Part shown: one piece after another, positions 8,811 to 17,936 of the stretch
Layout: every line of letters starts with the position of its first letter
Position numbering within the stretch: the stretch's first letter is position 1
DNA from: Sulfurospirillum barnesii SES-3
GTDB taxonomy: Bacteria; Campylobacterota; Campylobacteria; Campylobacterales; Sulfurospirillaceae
Direction of reading: 5' to 3'
NCBI RefSeq assembly: GCF_000265295.1
Contig: NC_018002.1
Coordinates: 2,108,001-2,172,000 of the forward strand
Length of the DNA: 64,000 bases
Notes under the pieces: generated by a model
Seen by the model: only the letters and a program-made list of their open reading frames with translations
What the model was told of the DNA's origin: nothing
Database searches by the model: none
Position numbers and translations under genes: made by a program

Positions 8811-10221
8811 AAACCTTAGATTTCGCCTTTTATTAGCACTTTTTGTTATCTTATTTGCTTTTTTTTATGGCTTTGGATGGAGCGTTGTTTACACCATGAA
8901 AAAATCACAAGAACGCTCGTTGGAAGCTTCGCTAAAAGCCTATGCAAAAGATTTGCAGCATGACTATTTGGAAAGAAATGTTAAGGGGCAAATCATCGAT
9001 TTTGAGGAACTTAAAGAAGAACTTGATGAAGTCAAAGAAGAGTTTGATATACCTGTGTTGTATGCGCAATTACTGAGCTATAAAATTGCCTCCCAAAACC
9101 CTACCATCATTGCGCAATCACGTGATTTAAAAGGGGAGAGCCTTAAACTTACATCCAAACTTATTGAAAATATTCTCAATGACCCTAGCCAAATCTATTT
9201 TGCTGAAACACGCAACGAAACACTCAGTAAACATAAAATTTACATTGGAACACTGTTTTTAGGAATGCATGACAATCAAATGCTTTTACTGCAATGTGCC
9301 ATGCCTTATGATAAACGAACTCCTGAAATTGAAAAGATGGAAGAGACTTTGTGGATTGGCTTATCCATTTTACTTGCCCTTGTCCTTTTTCTTGCCTCTT
9401 TACTCCTTTCTACCTCGTTAAAAAATGTTCAAAAGGTCACCGATAAAGCTAAAAAGCTCAGCATTCAAGATAACTATATGAAAATTTCTAAAACACATAT
9501 TGCTCATGAAATTGATGATTTGATTGAGACGTTTAACACCCTCTTAGAACACCTTCAATATGCCTATGCGCAAGTAAAAGAGTTTGGACAAAATGCTTCG
9601 CATGAACTCAAAACGCCCTTAACCATTATGCAAGGAGAAATTGAGATAGGCCTAAAAAAAGAGCGAAGCACGCAAGAATACCAACACATTTTGCATAAAG
9701 TTGCCAAAGAGGTAACGCATTTGCATGAGGTAATTGAGAAAATTCTCTTTTTATCCAGCAGTTCTAAAAACGATCTTATGCGCCATTTTAGTGAAGTCTA
9801 TGTGGATGAAATTTTGATGGAGAGTATTACTGAAAAAAAAGAGAAAGCGCAAACACGAGGCATTACATTAGTAGTAGATGCCCTAGAGCCTCTTAGCATT
9901 CAAAGCAATGCTCTGCTCTTAAAAATGGTTGTGAACAATTTAATTGACAATGCCATTAAATATGCGTTGGGAAACTCCTCCGTGCATCTTGCTTTACATG
10001 GAAAAGAACTTCGCATTGTCAATAAAGGTACACTCATTGATGATACTGAGCTTGAACACATTTTTGAACCTTTCTATCGGGGAAAACGGGCAAAAAAACA
10101 TGCACAAGGAAGTGGGCTGGGGCTTGCGATTGTCAAAAATATTCTTGATGCACACCATGCACACATTACGCTTACACAAGAAAAGAAAACAAACACCATT
10201 ATACTCACCGTACAGTTTTAA
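8794..10221 (+). CDS. Membrane sensor histidine kinase
   Basis: 475 residues: an N-terminal membrane helix, a short periplasmic segment (about residues 35-185), a second helix, a HAMP-like linker, a dimerisation domain with H box FGQNASHELKTPLTIMQGE, and a catalytic domain with N box NNLIDNAIKYA and G box GSGLGLAIVKNILDAH. It overlaps the response regulator gene by 17 bp. The periplasmic part is Glu/Asp-rich, which in PmrB-like sensors binds cations; a cation or peptide signal is possible here but inferred. Confidence 0.91.
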   Translation: MKMLFKNLRFRLLLALFVILFAFFYGFGWSVVYTMKKSQERSLEASLKAYAKDLQHDYLERNVKGQIIDFEELKEELDEVKEEFDIPVLYAQLLSYKIASQNPTIIAQSRDLKGESLKLTSKLIENILNDPSQIYFAETRNETLSKHKIYIGTLFLGMHDNQMLLLQCAMPYDKRTPEIEKMEETLWIGLSILLALVLFLASLLLSTSLKNVQKVTDKAKKLSIQDNYMKISKTHIAHEIDDLIETFNTLLEHLQYAYAQVKEFGQNASHELKTPLTIMQGEIEIGLKKERSTQEYQHILHKVAKEVTHLHEVIEKILFLSSSSKNDLMRHFSEVYVDEILMESITEKKEKAQTRGITLVVDALEPLSIQSNALLLKMVVNNLIDNAIKYALGNSSVHLALHGKELRIVNKGTLIDDTELEHIFEPFYRGKRAKKHAQGSGLGLAIVKNILDAHHAHITLTQEKKTNTIILTVQF

Positions 10222-10240
10222 TTCATTTTACGTTCATTTT
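10222..10240 (+). promoter_or_regulatory. Tandem TTCATTTT repeats, candidate OmpR-type operator for eptA
   Basis: TTCATTTT occurs at 10222-10229 and again at 10233-10240, an 11-bp period, in the short gap between the kinase stop and eptA. Two direct half-sites one helical turn apart are the usual binding architecture of OmpR/PhoB regulators. A weak -10-like stretch and an AAAGGA ribosome site follow. Confidence 0.45.
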
Positions 10241-10288
10241 CATTCTTTAGAATTCTTTTTATCATTCATATAAAAAGGATTCTACATT

Positions 10289-11845
10289 ATGGCAACCTTG
10301 CTCGTCCATTTTAAAACTCAAAAAATTATTTTTCTTCTTGCCATTGCATTAAGCGCTCTTTTTAATTTCACGTTTTTCTCAAAACTCTACACGTTTGCCT
10401 TAGCAGAACATAATTACATCGTAGCATTGAGTGCGCCTTTTGTGTTGATACTTCTTTATATCTTTGCTGCTAATGTTTTATTGCTCTTTACACACCGCCT
10501 AAGCTTTCGTATTGGTGTGGCGTTATTGGTTTTTATCAGTGCGCTGAGTAGTTATTTTATGGACTCCTTTGGAACCATCATTGACAAAGATATGCTCATC
10601 AATGTTTTGCAAACAGACAGCTATGAAGCCCTAAGTCTTATCACGCCAAAACTGATTCTCTATAGTGTGCTAGCAAGCGTTTGTGCCTACTGGATTTTGT
10701 TTAAAGTGCGTATTCATTTTAGAGCGTATACCGTAGAGATGGTTCAAAAAGCACTCGTAGCCTTGGTCTGTTTTGTGCTCATTGGTGGGGTTTACATGAG
10801 TGTTAGCAAATCGTACAGCTCTTTTTTTAGAAACCACAAAGAGATGAAAATGTACCTCAATCCTTTTTTCCCTATAGCATCTTTTTCCAAACTTCTCTAT
10901 GCTAAACTCAAACCAAAACCTAGCTTTCAAGCCATTGCAACCGATGCAAAACGCCTCAGTGGTGAAAAGAAAAAATTGGTGGTTTTTATTGTGGGAGAGA
11001 CCGCACGTGCTAAAAATTTTGCGCTGGGTGGCTATGAGGCACAAACCAACCCACTCCTTTCCAAAAGAGAAGACATTGTTTACCTCCAAAATTTTAGCTC
11101 TTGTGGAACAGCTACGGCCATTTCACTGCCGTGCATGTTCTCAAAATTTGAGCGTAAAGCGTGGGATAGCGATAAAGAACAGTATGAAAATCTCGTGGAT
11201 GTTTTGATGAAAACAGGGGTACGCATCATTTGGAGAGATAACAATTCAGGCAAAGACAAGAACATTGCAAAACGCATCAATGATGTGGTGCACTATCAAG
11301 GCAAAGCGTTTGATGAAGCCTTGTTGCAAGATTTTCAAACCACGCTTGCGCAAAACTATGAAGATACGTTTGTTGTTTTGCATCAAGAAGGGAGTCACGG
11401 ACCAACCTATTTTCAACGTTACCCAGAAAAATTTAAAACCTTTACCCCAACGTGCGATACGCAAGATTTGGAAAAATGTAGCCAAGAGGAGATTATCAAT
11501 ACATACAATAACACCCTTGTTTATACCGATTATATCATTCATCAAACACTCACCCTGCTCAAAGCCAATGAAGAGCAATACGAGACAACCCTTATTTATG
11601 TCTCAGACCACGGTGAATCCTTAGGAGAAAATGGCATCTATTTGCATGGACTACCGTATATGATAGCGCCCAATGAACAAAAACACGTCCCTGCGCTCTT
11701 CTACTTTAGTGATAAAGAAAAAGAGAAAGCCTTACATGTAAAAAGAAAAGAGCCTTTTTCGCACGATTATCTTTTTCATACAATTGTGAGTCTTTTTAAC
11801 ATTAAAACAAGCGAATACAAACCAAGCCTAGACCTTTTGCGCTAG
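10289..11845 (+). CDS. eptA: Lipid A phosphoethanolamine transferase
   Basis: 518 residues: five N-terminal membrane helices, then a periplasmic alkaline-phosphatase-fold domain. The nucleophile Thr lies in VGETARAKNFALGGY and metal ligands in SDHGESLGENGIYLHG. Paired cysteines (SSCGTATAISLPCMFS; CDTQDLEKC) match the disulfides of this family. It transfers phosphoethanolamine to lipid A or related acceptors, lowering negative surface charge and giving cationic-peptide tolerance. It follows a two-component system on the same strand. The palindrome at 11732 supplies the residues LHVK near the C terminus. Confidence 0.93.
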   Translation: MATLLVHFKTQKIIFLLAIALSALFNFTFFSKLYTFALAEHNYIVALSAPFVLILLYIFAANVLLLFTHRLSFRIGVALLVFISALSSYFMDSFGTIIDKDMLINVLQTDSYEALSLITPKLILYSVLASVCAYWILFKVRIHFRAYTVEMVQKALVALVCFVLIGGVYMSVSKSYSSFFRNHKEMKMYLNPFFPIASFSKLLYAKLKPKPSFQAIATDAKRLSGEKKKLVVFIVGETARAKNFALGGYEAQTNPLLSKREDIVYLQNFSSCGTATAISLPCMFSKFERKAWDSDKEQYENLVDVLMKTGVRIIWRDNNSGKDKNIAKRINDVVHYQGKAFDEALLQDFQTTLAQNYEDTFVVLHQEGSHGPTYFQRYPEKFKTFTPTCDTQDLEKCSQEEIINTYNNTLVYTDYIIHQTLTLLKANEEQYETTLIYVSDHGESLGENGIYLHGLPYMIAPNEQKHVPALFYFSDKEKEKALHVKRKEPFSHDYLFHTIVSLFNIKTSEYKPSLDLLR

Positions 11846-11863
11846 TCTTACATGTAAAGAGAT

Positions 11864-12403
11864 TTACGCATAGCACAGTGCACTTTGTTCGACCAAACGC
11901 TCCATATGTACCGTTTGCCATACCCCACCCTCATCGAGTGTGATGGAAAACCCCATGGCACTCCAAAACATAAAGCCTCCTGGAAGAAAATAGTGTGTAT
12001 GCAAGTAGAGCATGCTATAACCTTTTTCTTTCGCAAAAGAGGTGGCTAATTCAAAAAGACGCACACCAATGCCACAGCGTCGATACGCTTCGTGCACATA
12101 ACAACGGCTCATCTCCGCTGCTTCTTTGCTTTCATAACGCCCTTTAATGGCTTCAATGCGATCGTCATAATCGCTAAGGGCAATCACCCCCACCACCTCA
12201 TCTTTTTCATTCAGCGCAATAAAAATGGCACAGCACTCAGGACGACTCATCTCTTTTGCAATACGCTTTTGCAAAGCCTCATAACGCTCTGGCATAATCT
12301 TATCCCCGTAATGCAGTTGACACTGTTCCCAAATAAATTTTTGTGCTTTTTCAAAAGACTGCTGCGTTACGCGCTCGTATGTAATACTCTTTACATGTAA
12401 CAT
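11864..12403 (-). CDS. GNAT-family N-acetyltransferase
   Basis: 179 residues with the acetyl-CoA pyrophosphate loop RRCGIGVRLF preceded by MSRCYVHEAY and followed by AKEKGYSMLYLHTH, the usual order of GNAT motifs A and B. Substrate unknown. The palindrome TTACATGTAA at 12391-12400 lies immediately inside the start, so the protein begins MLHVKS; AAGGAAAATAC upstream supports this ATG. The gene is convergent with eptA, with another copy of the palindrome (11848-11857) in the gap. Confidence 0.85.
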   Translation of the reverse strand: MLHVKSITYERVTQQSFEKAQKFIWEQCQLHYGDKIMPERYEALQKRIAKEMSRPECCAIFIALNEKDEVVGVIALSDYDDRIEAIKGRYESKEAAEMSRCYVHEAYRRCGIGVRLFELATSFAKEKGYSMLYLHTHYFLPGGFMFWSAMGFSITLDEGGVWQTVHMERLVEQSALCYA

Positions 12404-12421
12404 GTATTTTCCTTCATCTTT

Positions 12422-13213
12422 TTAACGTACACACGCCTCGTACCTCTGTATCAAGGCTTTTCGAGTTTGTAATAAATAACGGCTGTAGGCATGCTTTGGC
12501 GCACGAAACAAGGTAGGGGCGGATGCAAACTCAACCCCCTCCCCCTCTTTCATCACCAATACTTTATCTGCCAAAGAAGCCACAATGGCAAGGTCATGGG
12601 AGACGATCATCAAGGAACGCTTGTTATCTTTAAGCGATGCGAACAGATCCATAATGGCACGTTGATGAATCACATCCAGCGCTGAAGTTGGCTCATCCGC
12701 AATGATCAAACGTGTCTCTTGCGCCAAGGCTAAGGCTATCATCACCCTCTGCAACATTCCCCCACTTAACGCATGAGGGTACGCATTAAAAACCCGCTCA
12801 GGTTCACACAAACCCATTTTTTCAAACCACATTAAAGTTGTTTTTTTCGCTTCCAAAGCACTCAGACGCTCGTGTAAACTCTCCACCATTTGCGCCCCTA
12901 TACGCACCATAGGATTAAAAGCATTCATGCCATCTTGAAACACCATCGCAATGCTTCGCCCACGAATTGCCTGCCACGCACCCTCGCTCTTGCCGACCAG
13001 CTCTTCTTTGTCTAGTTGAATGCTTCCTGCTGTCACAAGATAGTTAGGATTAAGCCCCAAAAGGGCTTTACATGTAAGAGACTTTCCGCTTCCACTCTCC
13101 CCAATAATGCCCAAAACCTCGCCTAATTCGAGCACAAAACTCACATCTTTGACAAGAATATTTTGGCTTCTTCTATCCGTGATGCTCACATGCTCTACAA
13201 CTAAAAAACTCAT
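12422..13213 (-). CDS. nikD: Nickel/oligopeptide-type ABC transporter ATP-binding protein
   Basis: 263 residues with Walker A GESGSGKS, Q-loop VFQDGMNAFNP, signature LSGGMLQR, Walker B LIIADEPTSALD and a switch histidine in IVSHD. The arrangement and the NikA-like binding protein upstream suggest NikD. The gene overlaps the permease gene by 4 bp. No second ATPase (NikE) follows; the next gene is a GNAT enzyme. The palindrome at 13068-13077 falls right after Walker A and writes LTCKALLG there. Confidence 0.86.
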   Translation of the reverse strand: MSFLVVEHVSITDRRSQNILVKDVSFVLELGEVLGIIGESGSGKSLTCKALLGLNPNYLVTAGSIQLDKEELVGKSEGAWQAIRGRSIAMVFQDGMNAFNPMVRIGAQMVESLHERLSALEAKKTTLMWFEKMGLCEPERVFNAYPHALSGGMLQRVMIALALAQETRLIIADEPTSALDVIHQRAIMDLFASLKDNKRSLMIVSHDLAIVASLADKVLVMKEGEGVEFASAPTLFRAPKHAYSRYLLQTRKALIQRYEACVR

Positions 13214-14058
13214 GCAACACTCTTTTTAAGGCGTTCATGTTTTGGGTCCAGTGCGTTTTGAATGCTATCGCCTAAAAAGTTAAACGAAGCCACCACCACC
13301 AAAATAGCAATCCCAGAAGGAAGCATTTGAAGCGGGTAAATACTCATCACATTCTTCGATTCACTGAGCATCATGCCCCATTCAGGGGTTGGTGCTTGAA
13401 CGCCTAGCCCCAAAAACGAAAGAGCAGAAATACTCAAAATAACCCACCCCGCATCCAAACTTGCCAGCATTGCCACATCATCCACGATAGAAGGCAACAG
13501 ATGTTTGCGCAGAATGCGCCACGAAGGAACCCCTGTAGCACGGGCAAAATAGATATAATTTTTCTCCTTGTACTCCAAAACAAAGGTATAGACCATACGG
13601 GTGTACCACGCCACTTTAGCAATGACATTGGCTAAAATGACATTGCCAATACCAGCACCGAGCATCCCTACAATCGCTAAAATCATCAGCTCACTCGGAA
13701 AAGAGAGCATCACATCACACGTACGCATAATAGGCTCTTCTGCTTTGCGAAAAAAGCCCGCAATCAGCCCTAATAAAACCCCTAAACTCACGGTAATCAT
13801 CATCGCAAGCAAGGCTAAAAAAAGCGTGGTACGAATACCATAAATCAATCGGGACACAATACACCGTCCCAAATGATCGCTGCCTAAGGGATACTCTCCT
13901 CCCCATGGGGCAAATTTATGCGCAAGGTTGGTGGCAATAGGATCATGCGGCGCAATCCACGGGGCAAATATACCAAGTACAATGACCCCGACAATGACAC
14001 TTAAAGACAAAAGTGCCAATGGGTCTTTCAACAGTTTCGTGTAAAAGGGGCTCATCAT
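13210..14058 (-). CDS. nikC: Nickel-type ABC transporter permease, NikC-like
   Basis: 282 residues with about six membrane helices, an N-terminal APHDPIATN segment and PLGSDHLGRCIVSRL typical of the DppC/NikC family, and a cytoplasmic EAA-type loop (YFARATGVPSWRILRKHLLP). It overlaps both neighbours by 4 bp, showing a tightly coupled nikABCD operon. It pairs with NikB to form the membrane channel for nickel or a nickel complex. Its loop at 13860-13890 (GSDHLGRC) carries a Cys/His pair; a role in metal binding is not shown. Confidence 0.86.
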   Translation of the reverse strand: MMSPFYTKLLKDPLALLSLSVIVGVIVLGIFAPWIAPHDPIATNLAHKFAPWGGEYPLGSDHLGRCIVSRLIYGIRTTLFLALLAMMITVSLGVLLGLIAGFFRKAEEPIMRTCDVMLSFPSELMILAIVGMLGAGIGNVILANVIAKVAWYTRMVYTFVLEYKEKNYIYFARATGVPSWRILRKHLLPSIVDDVAMLASLDAGWVILSISALSFLGLGVQAPTPEWGMMLSESKNVMSIYPLQMLPSGIAILVVVASFNFLGDSIQNALDPKHERLKKSVA

Positions 14059-14981
14059 GACCTTCCCAGCCGTGGATTAATCCAGCGAATCACACTATCT
14101 GCTAGAAGATTAAAGCCCATAAACAGCAAAGCCATCAGCAAAACATAGGCTTGAATCATGGGATAATCTCGACTAAAAATAGCACTCACGCACAGCCTTC
14201 CCACCCCAGGCAGTGCAAAAATATTTTCAACAATCACCGTGCCTGCAACCAACTTAGGAATAGACATTCCAAGGGCTACGACAAAAGGATGCAAGGCGTT
14301 CATCACACGGTGCTTCATAATCAAAGAGCTTTTCAGTCCTCTGGCTTTCGCATACAGCACGTAGAGTTCATGTTCACTTTGAATCAAGGTATTGCGCATC
14401 AGACGAATGTACGTTGCCACATACGCAAACGAGAGGGTAATGGAAGGTAAAATCATCGCATCCCACTGTTCAAAACCACTGGTAGGTAAAAGGTTGATAT
14501 AAAACGAGAAAAACCACATCAACAACAATGCCAACCAAAAGCTGGGCATTGCCGTTGAGAAGAAAATAAAAAAACGAATGATTTTATCAATGAAATGTTG
14601 CTCATACACCGCACACACAATGCCAAAAAAAAGTCCCAACACCACAATGAGCACTAAGGTAATACCCGCTAAAAGCAAAGTGATAGGGAGGGCATGAAGA
14701 ATCTCATGTACAACGGGGGTTTTCGTGACATAACTCAGCCCAAAATCACCGTGAATCACACCCAAAAGCCATGAAAAATAGCGTACATGTAAAGGCTGAT
14801 CTAAGCCCAACTCTTGACGCATCTGTGCAATCGCCTCAGCCGTTGGAATAATATCATTAACCCGTAACACCACCTCGGCAGGATCACTCGGGCTTAAAGT
14901 GGTAAGCATAAAACTCACCACCGAAATACCTAAAAGTAGCGGCAAAATCATTAAAAGGCGTTTGGCAATAAACAAACCCAT
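14055..14981 (-). CDS. nikB: Nickel-type ABC transporter permease, NikB-like
   Basis: 308 residues with the DppB/NikB N-terminal block (RLLMILPLLLGISVVSF), LGLDQPLHVRYFSWL, and an EAA loop around ARGLKSSLIMKHRVMNAL. Six or so membrane helices. It sits between the binding-protein gene (2-bp gap) and nikC (4-bp overlap). The family assignment to nickel rather than peptide transport rests on the neighbouring NikA sequence. Confidence 0.87.
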   Translation of the reverse strand: MGLFIAKRLLMILPLLLGISVVSFMLTTLSPSDPAEVVLRVNDIIPTAEAIAQMRQELGLDQPLHVRYFSWLLGVIHGDFGLSYVTKTPVVHEILHALPITLLLAGITLVLIVVLGLFFGIVCAVYEQHFIDKIIRFFIFFSTAMPSFWLALLLMWFFSFYINLLPTSGFEQWDAMILPSITLSFAYVATYIRLMRNTLIQSEHELYVLYAKARGLKSSLIMKHRVMNALHPFVVALGMSIPKLVAGTVIVENIFALPGVGRLCVSAIFSRDYPMIQAYVLLMALLFMGFNLLADSVIRWINPRLGRS

Positions 14982-14983
14982 GC

Positions 14984-16576
14984 TTACTCGAAAAACATCT
15001 TTTCAAAAGCAATTTCGTACTGGGAAGGATTAAACCCAACGCCTTTAAGATGCGGCGTAAAAATGGCTTTGGTACGAGAATAACTAAGGGGCACATAGAC
15101 ATTTTCATTGTGAACGTAGGTTAGAATTTCTGCGTACATTTTAGACCGTGCTTCGTGCGATGGCTCGATGAGGATAGCTTGAATCTGCTCGTCCAACCAC
15201 GCTTTTTTCTCAAGCCCTAATTGCGCTTGATAATCCCCATGTGCTGCCATTCTCCATGAAGAAACATACGATTGTGGATCATACGGTGTGCCCCATGATA
15301 AAGAGTATTGTAGGTCAAAATCCCCGCTTTTTTGACGATCCAAAAAGGCTTGTTTCTCTTCTCCAATAATGTTTACCTCCACGCCAATTTCTTTGAGATT
15401 GCTTTGAATGTACTCACTGATACTCTTTTCTTGCGCATTTTTTGCATTGAAGTAAAAACGTAAGGATAAAAGCTTACCCTCTTTCATACGATACCCAGCC
15501 TTCTCATCCATCATCCAACCAGCCTCTTCTAAGAGGGCTTTGGCTTTAGCACTATCATAAAGCTTAGCGCTCAAAGGCACATCACAATACGGTGTCGTAG
15601 GAGAGAGCAGTGTGTGTGCGATATTTTCTGAGTGATTGAGAATACCTGCAACAATCGCCTCTTTATTGATAGCATATTGCAAGGCTTCTCGCACCTTTTC
15701 CTCTTTGGTAATGGGCTGTTTGGTATTGAGTAAAATAGCACGAGAGGCGGTGGGTTGACTCAAAAGTGTGGCATATTTGCCCTCTTTTTGAAGCACACTA
15801 AAGGCATTTAAATCAATCATATCGCCATCCGCACCAAAAATAAGGTCAATCTCACCTTTTTGCAAAGCCAGTAAAACCGTTTGGTGATCGGGCATAACAC
15901 GCCATTTAATCTGCTCTAACTTTGGTTTCTCACCCCAATAACTCGGATTTCGTTTAAACAAGGCACGTGCATTTTTCTCATGCTCCACCAAAACCCAAAC
16001 GCCCGTACCCACATAACAACTCACCCCATTTTTACTTCCACCCTCCATAAAGCATGATGGAGCAATAAAACGAAACGGACGGGTCATTGCAAGCTCGGTT
16101 AAGGTTGGATAATAGGGATTTTTGAGGTTAAGTTTGTACGTAAACTCATCAACGACTTCACCGCTTACAATTTGATTGACAAGTTCTAACCATGCGTGTC
16201 GTGGACGATTGTCAACAATGGCATCAATGTTTTGTTTCACCACATGGGCATTAAACGCACTGCCATCACTAAATTTAACATCTTTACGCAAATAAAAGGT
16301 ATAACTTTTGCCATCGTTGCTGATCTCCCAACGCTGCGCTAACCACGGCTTTACACCCTCACTCGTGTTCATCACCAATGATTCAAAGACCATATTTTGA
16401 GCGGACATCTCTCCGCCATACAAATGCGGATTAATGTTACGAATATCTTTGGTACTTGCATACACGAGTTCTGTCTTTGGAACATAAGCATTTTTAGTTT
16501 TGCTTTCACACCCTGTAAAAAGCGCTAAAAGCATGGCGCAACCTACCAGTAAACTCCCCTTTTTGATTCCTTGCAT
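14984..16576 (-). CDS. nikA: Nickel ABC transporter substrate-binding lipoprotein
   Basis: 530 residues. The ATG at 16576 is preferred because AGGAG lies at normal spacing; two GTG codons directly upstream are also in frame. A lipoprotein signal ends LFTGC, so the protein is anchored in the membrane. Segments such as ELAMTRPFRFIAPS, CYVGTGVWVL, NPSYWGEKPKLEQIKW and SRAILLNTKQPIT closely follow NikA as I know it from E. coli. It binds nickel, probably as a small-molecule chelate, for supply to hydrogenase or urease. It is divergent from an EAL-domain gene. Confidence 0.9.
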   Translation of the reverse strand: MQGIKKGSLLVGCAMLLALFTGCESKTKNAYVPKTELVYASTKDIRNINPHLYGGEMSAQNMVFESLVMNTSEGVKPWLAQRWEISNDGKSYTFYLRKDVKFSDGSAFNAHVVKQNIDAIVDNRPRHAWLELVNQIVSGEVVDEFTYKLNLKNPYYPTLTELAMTRPFRFIAPSCFMEGGSKNGVSCYVGTGVWVLVEHEKNARALFKRNPSYWGEKPKLEQIKWRVMPDHQTVLLALQKGEIDLIFGADGDMIDLNAFSVLQKEGKYATLLSQPTASRAILLNTKQPITKEEKVREALQYAINKEAIVAGILNHSENIAHTLLSPTTPYCDVPLSAKLYDSAKAKALLEEAGWMMDEKAGYRMKEGKLLSLRFYFNAKNAQEKSISEYIQSNLKEIGVEVNIIGEEKQAFLDRQKSGDFDLQYSLSWGTPYDPQSYVSSWRMAAHGDYQAQLGLEKKAWLDEQIQAILIEPSHEARSKMYAEILTYVHNENVYVPLSYSRTKAIFTPHLKGVGFNPSQYEIAFEKMFFE

Positions 16577-16714
16577 CACCACTCCTCATCATAAAATCAA
16601 ATCTATTTTTATTACTAATATATATTTCGTGTTATTTTAGCGGATAAATATTTAAAAAGTGTTTTTATGAATCTCTGCCTTTTTATTAATCAACGCTTAT
16701 GAGAGGGGTTGAAG

Positions 16715-16720
16715 TATAAT
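16715..16720 (+). promoter_or_regulatory. Candidate -10 element for the EAL gene
   Basis: TATAAT lies about 29 bp upstream of the EAL start codon in the divergent intergenic region 16577-16748. The rest of this region is AT-rich. No convincing NikR operator was seen in it. Confidence 0.4.
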
Positions 16721-16748
16721 ACACCAAACGTGCATCAAGGAGTTTAGT

Positions 16749-17936
16749 GTGATTGAGAACCTTATTCAGAGCAACCGTATTGCTATTTATTTTCAGCCCA
16801 TTGTTTCCATTCGCAGTGCAAAGATGATGGGCGTTGAAGCACTAATGCGGGTGAGTGATGAGAACGATGAGCCTCTTTCTCCTATTTTTGTTTTTGATCA
16901 AGCCAAAAAAGAGAACCTCTCCTTTGCACTGGATAAACACGCACGTATACGTGCCTTAAACGCATTTAAGCCTCTTTTGGACGCCAACAAAGAACTCTTA
17001 CTTTTTTTAAACTTTGAATCCCATCTGCTCGATAGTGCCATAAGCTTTACAGATTTTGCTTTTTGTTCACTGGCAAATGAAGTGGGCATTCCACCCTCTA
17101 GGATTGTGATAGAGATTAAAGAGTACCAAATTCAAAACACCCAACGTCTGAAAGAATTTTGTGATTTTTACAAAGAGCGGGGTTTTATTATTGCGCTGGA
17201 TGATTTTGGTGCGGGAAATGCGAACTTTGATCGTATTTCTACGGTGCGTCCACATATCGTCAAGGTGGATCGTTCTTTGATTTTCAATGTGCACCAAAAC
17301 TTTATTCACAAAGAAATTTTAAAATCCATCGCAAACATGTGTTTTAACATTGGCGCATTGGTTTTAGCAGAAGGAGTTGAAGCAGAAGAAGAGATTTTAA
17401 GTGCCTTAAAACTGGATATTGACCTCTTTCAAGGCTTTTGGTTTGCACGACCCACCCACACGCTTGTCGAAAAACCCATCCATGAAAAAATTGGCTACAT
17501 TGGTGAAAAACATACCCACAATGTCAAAACGTCCATGCAACACAAATCCTTTTTAATTGAAAGTGCCACAGCGTATGCTTCTATGATTATTCAAGCACTG
17601 CATCAAAACAGCGCTTTAGATTTAAATGATTTTTTAAAAGAGTTTGACCCTATTGAAGCGATTTATTGTATTGATGCGAACACAGGCATTCAAACAGGAA
17701 AAACCTACATCAGTGTCGATACCAATGACTTTTTTTACCCCGCCAAAGCGGGTGATAGCCATGCACTAAAAGAGTATTTTTACATCACCAAAGAGTCCCA
17801 AAGAGGAAACTACCTCAGCCAAAAATACATCTCTCGTGCCTCTGGACGTATGTGCCGTACCTTTGCACAAACCTTTTTATACAAAGAAGAGGAGCGCATT
17901 TTGTGTTTAGACCTCAAAGTCTCCTCTTTGTCTTAA
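16749..17936 (+). CDS. EAL-domain c-di-GMP phosphodiesterase with C-terminal sensor
   Basis: 395 residues. The N-terminal two thirds are a complete EAL domain: VEALMR, a metal-ligand Asn in FLNFESH, EIKEYQ, LDDFGAG, KVDRSLI, AEGVE and GFWFARP. All catalytic positions appear present, so c-di-GMP hydrolysis is likely. The C-terminal 130 residues (with CIDANTGIQTG and a YISRASGRMCRTF stretch) resemble the PAS/Cache-like sensor tail found in YkuI-type EAL proteins. No membrane helix. The start is GTG or ATG at 16749 after AAGGAG. It may counteract the cyclase at 4984-7107; this is inferred only. Confidence 0.88.
   Translation: MIENLIQSNRIAIYFQPIVSIRSAKMMGVEALMRVSDENDEPLSPIFVFDQAKKENLSFALDKHARIRALNAFKPLLDANKELLLFLNFESHLLDSAISFTDFAFCSLANEVGIPPSRIVIEIKEYQIQNTQRLKEFCDFYKERGFIIALDDFGAGNANFDRISTVRPHIVKVDRSLIFNVHQNFIHKEILKSIANMCFNIGALVLAEGVEAEEEILSALKLDIDLFQGFWFARPTHTLVEKPIHEKIGYIGEKHTHNVKTSMQHKSFLIESATAYASMIIQALHQNSALDLNDFLKEFDPIEAIYCIDANTGIQTGKTYISVDTNDFFYPAKAGDSHALKEYFYITKESQRGNYLSQKYISRASGRMCRTFAQTFLYKEEERILCLDLKVSSLS

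Noticed and set aside
10670-11578. Antisense open frames within eptA
   Set aside because: Shadows of a well-supported gene with catalytic motifs in the sense frame.
16577-16748. NikR operator upstream of nikA
   Set aside because: AT-rich with partial symmetries only; no convincing match to either known NikR operator pattern.
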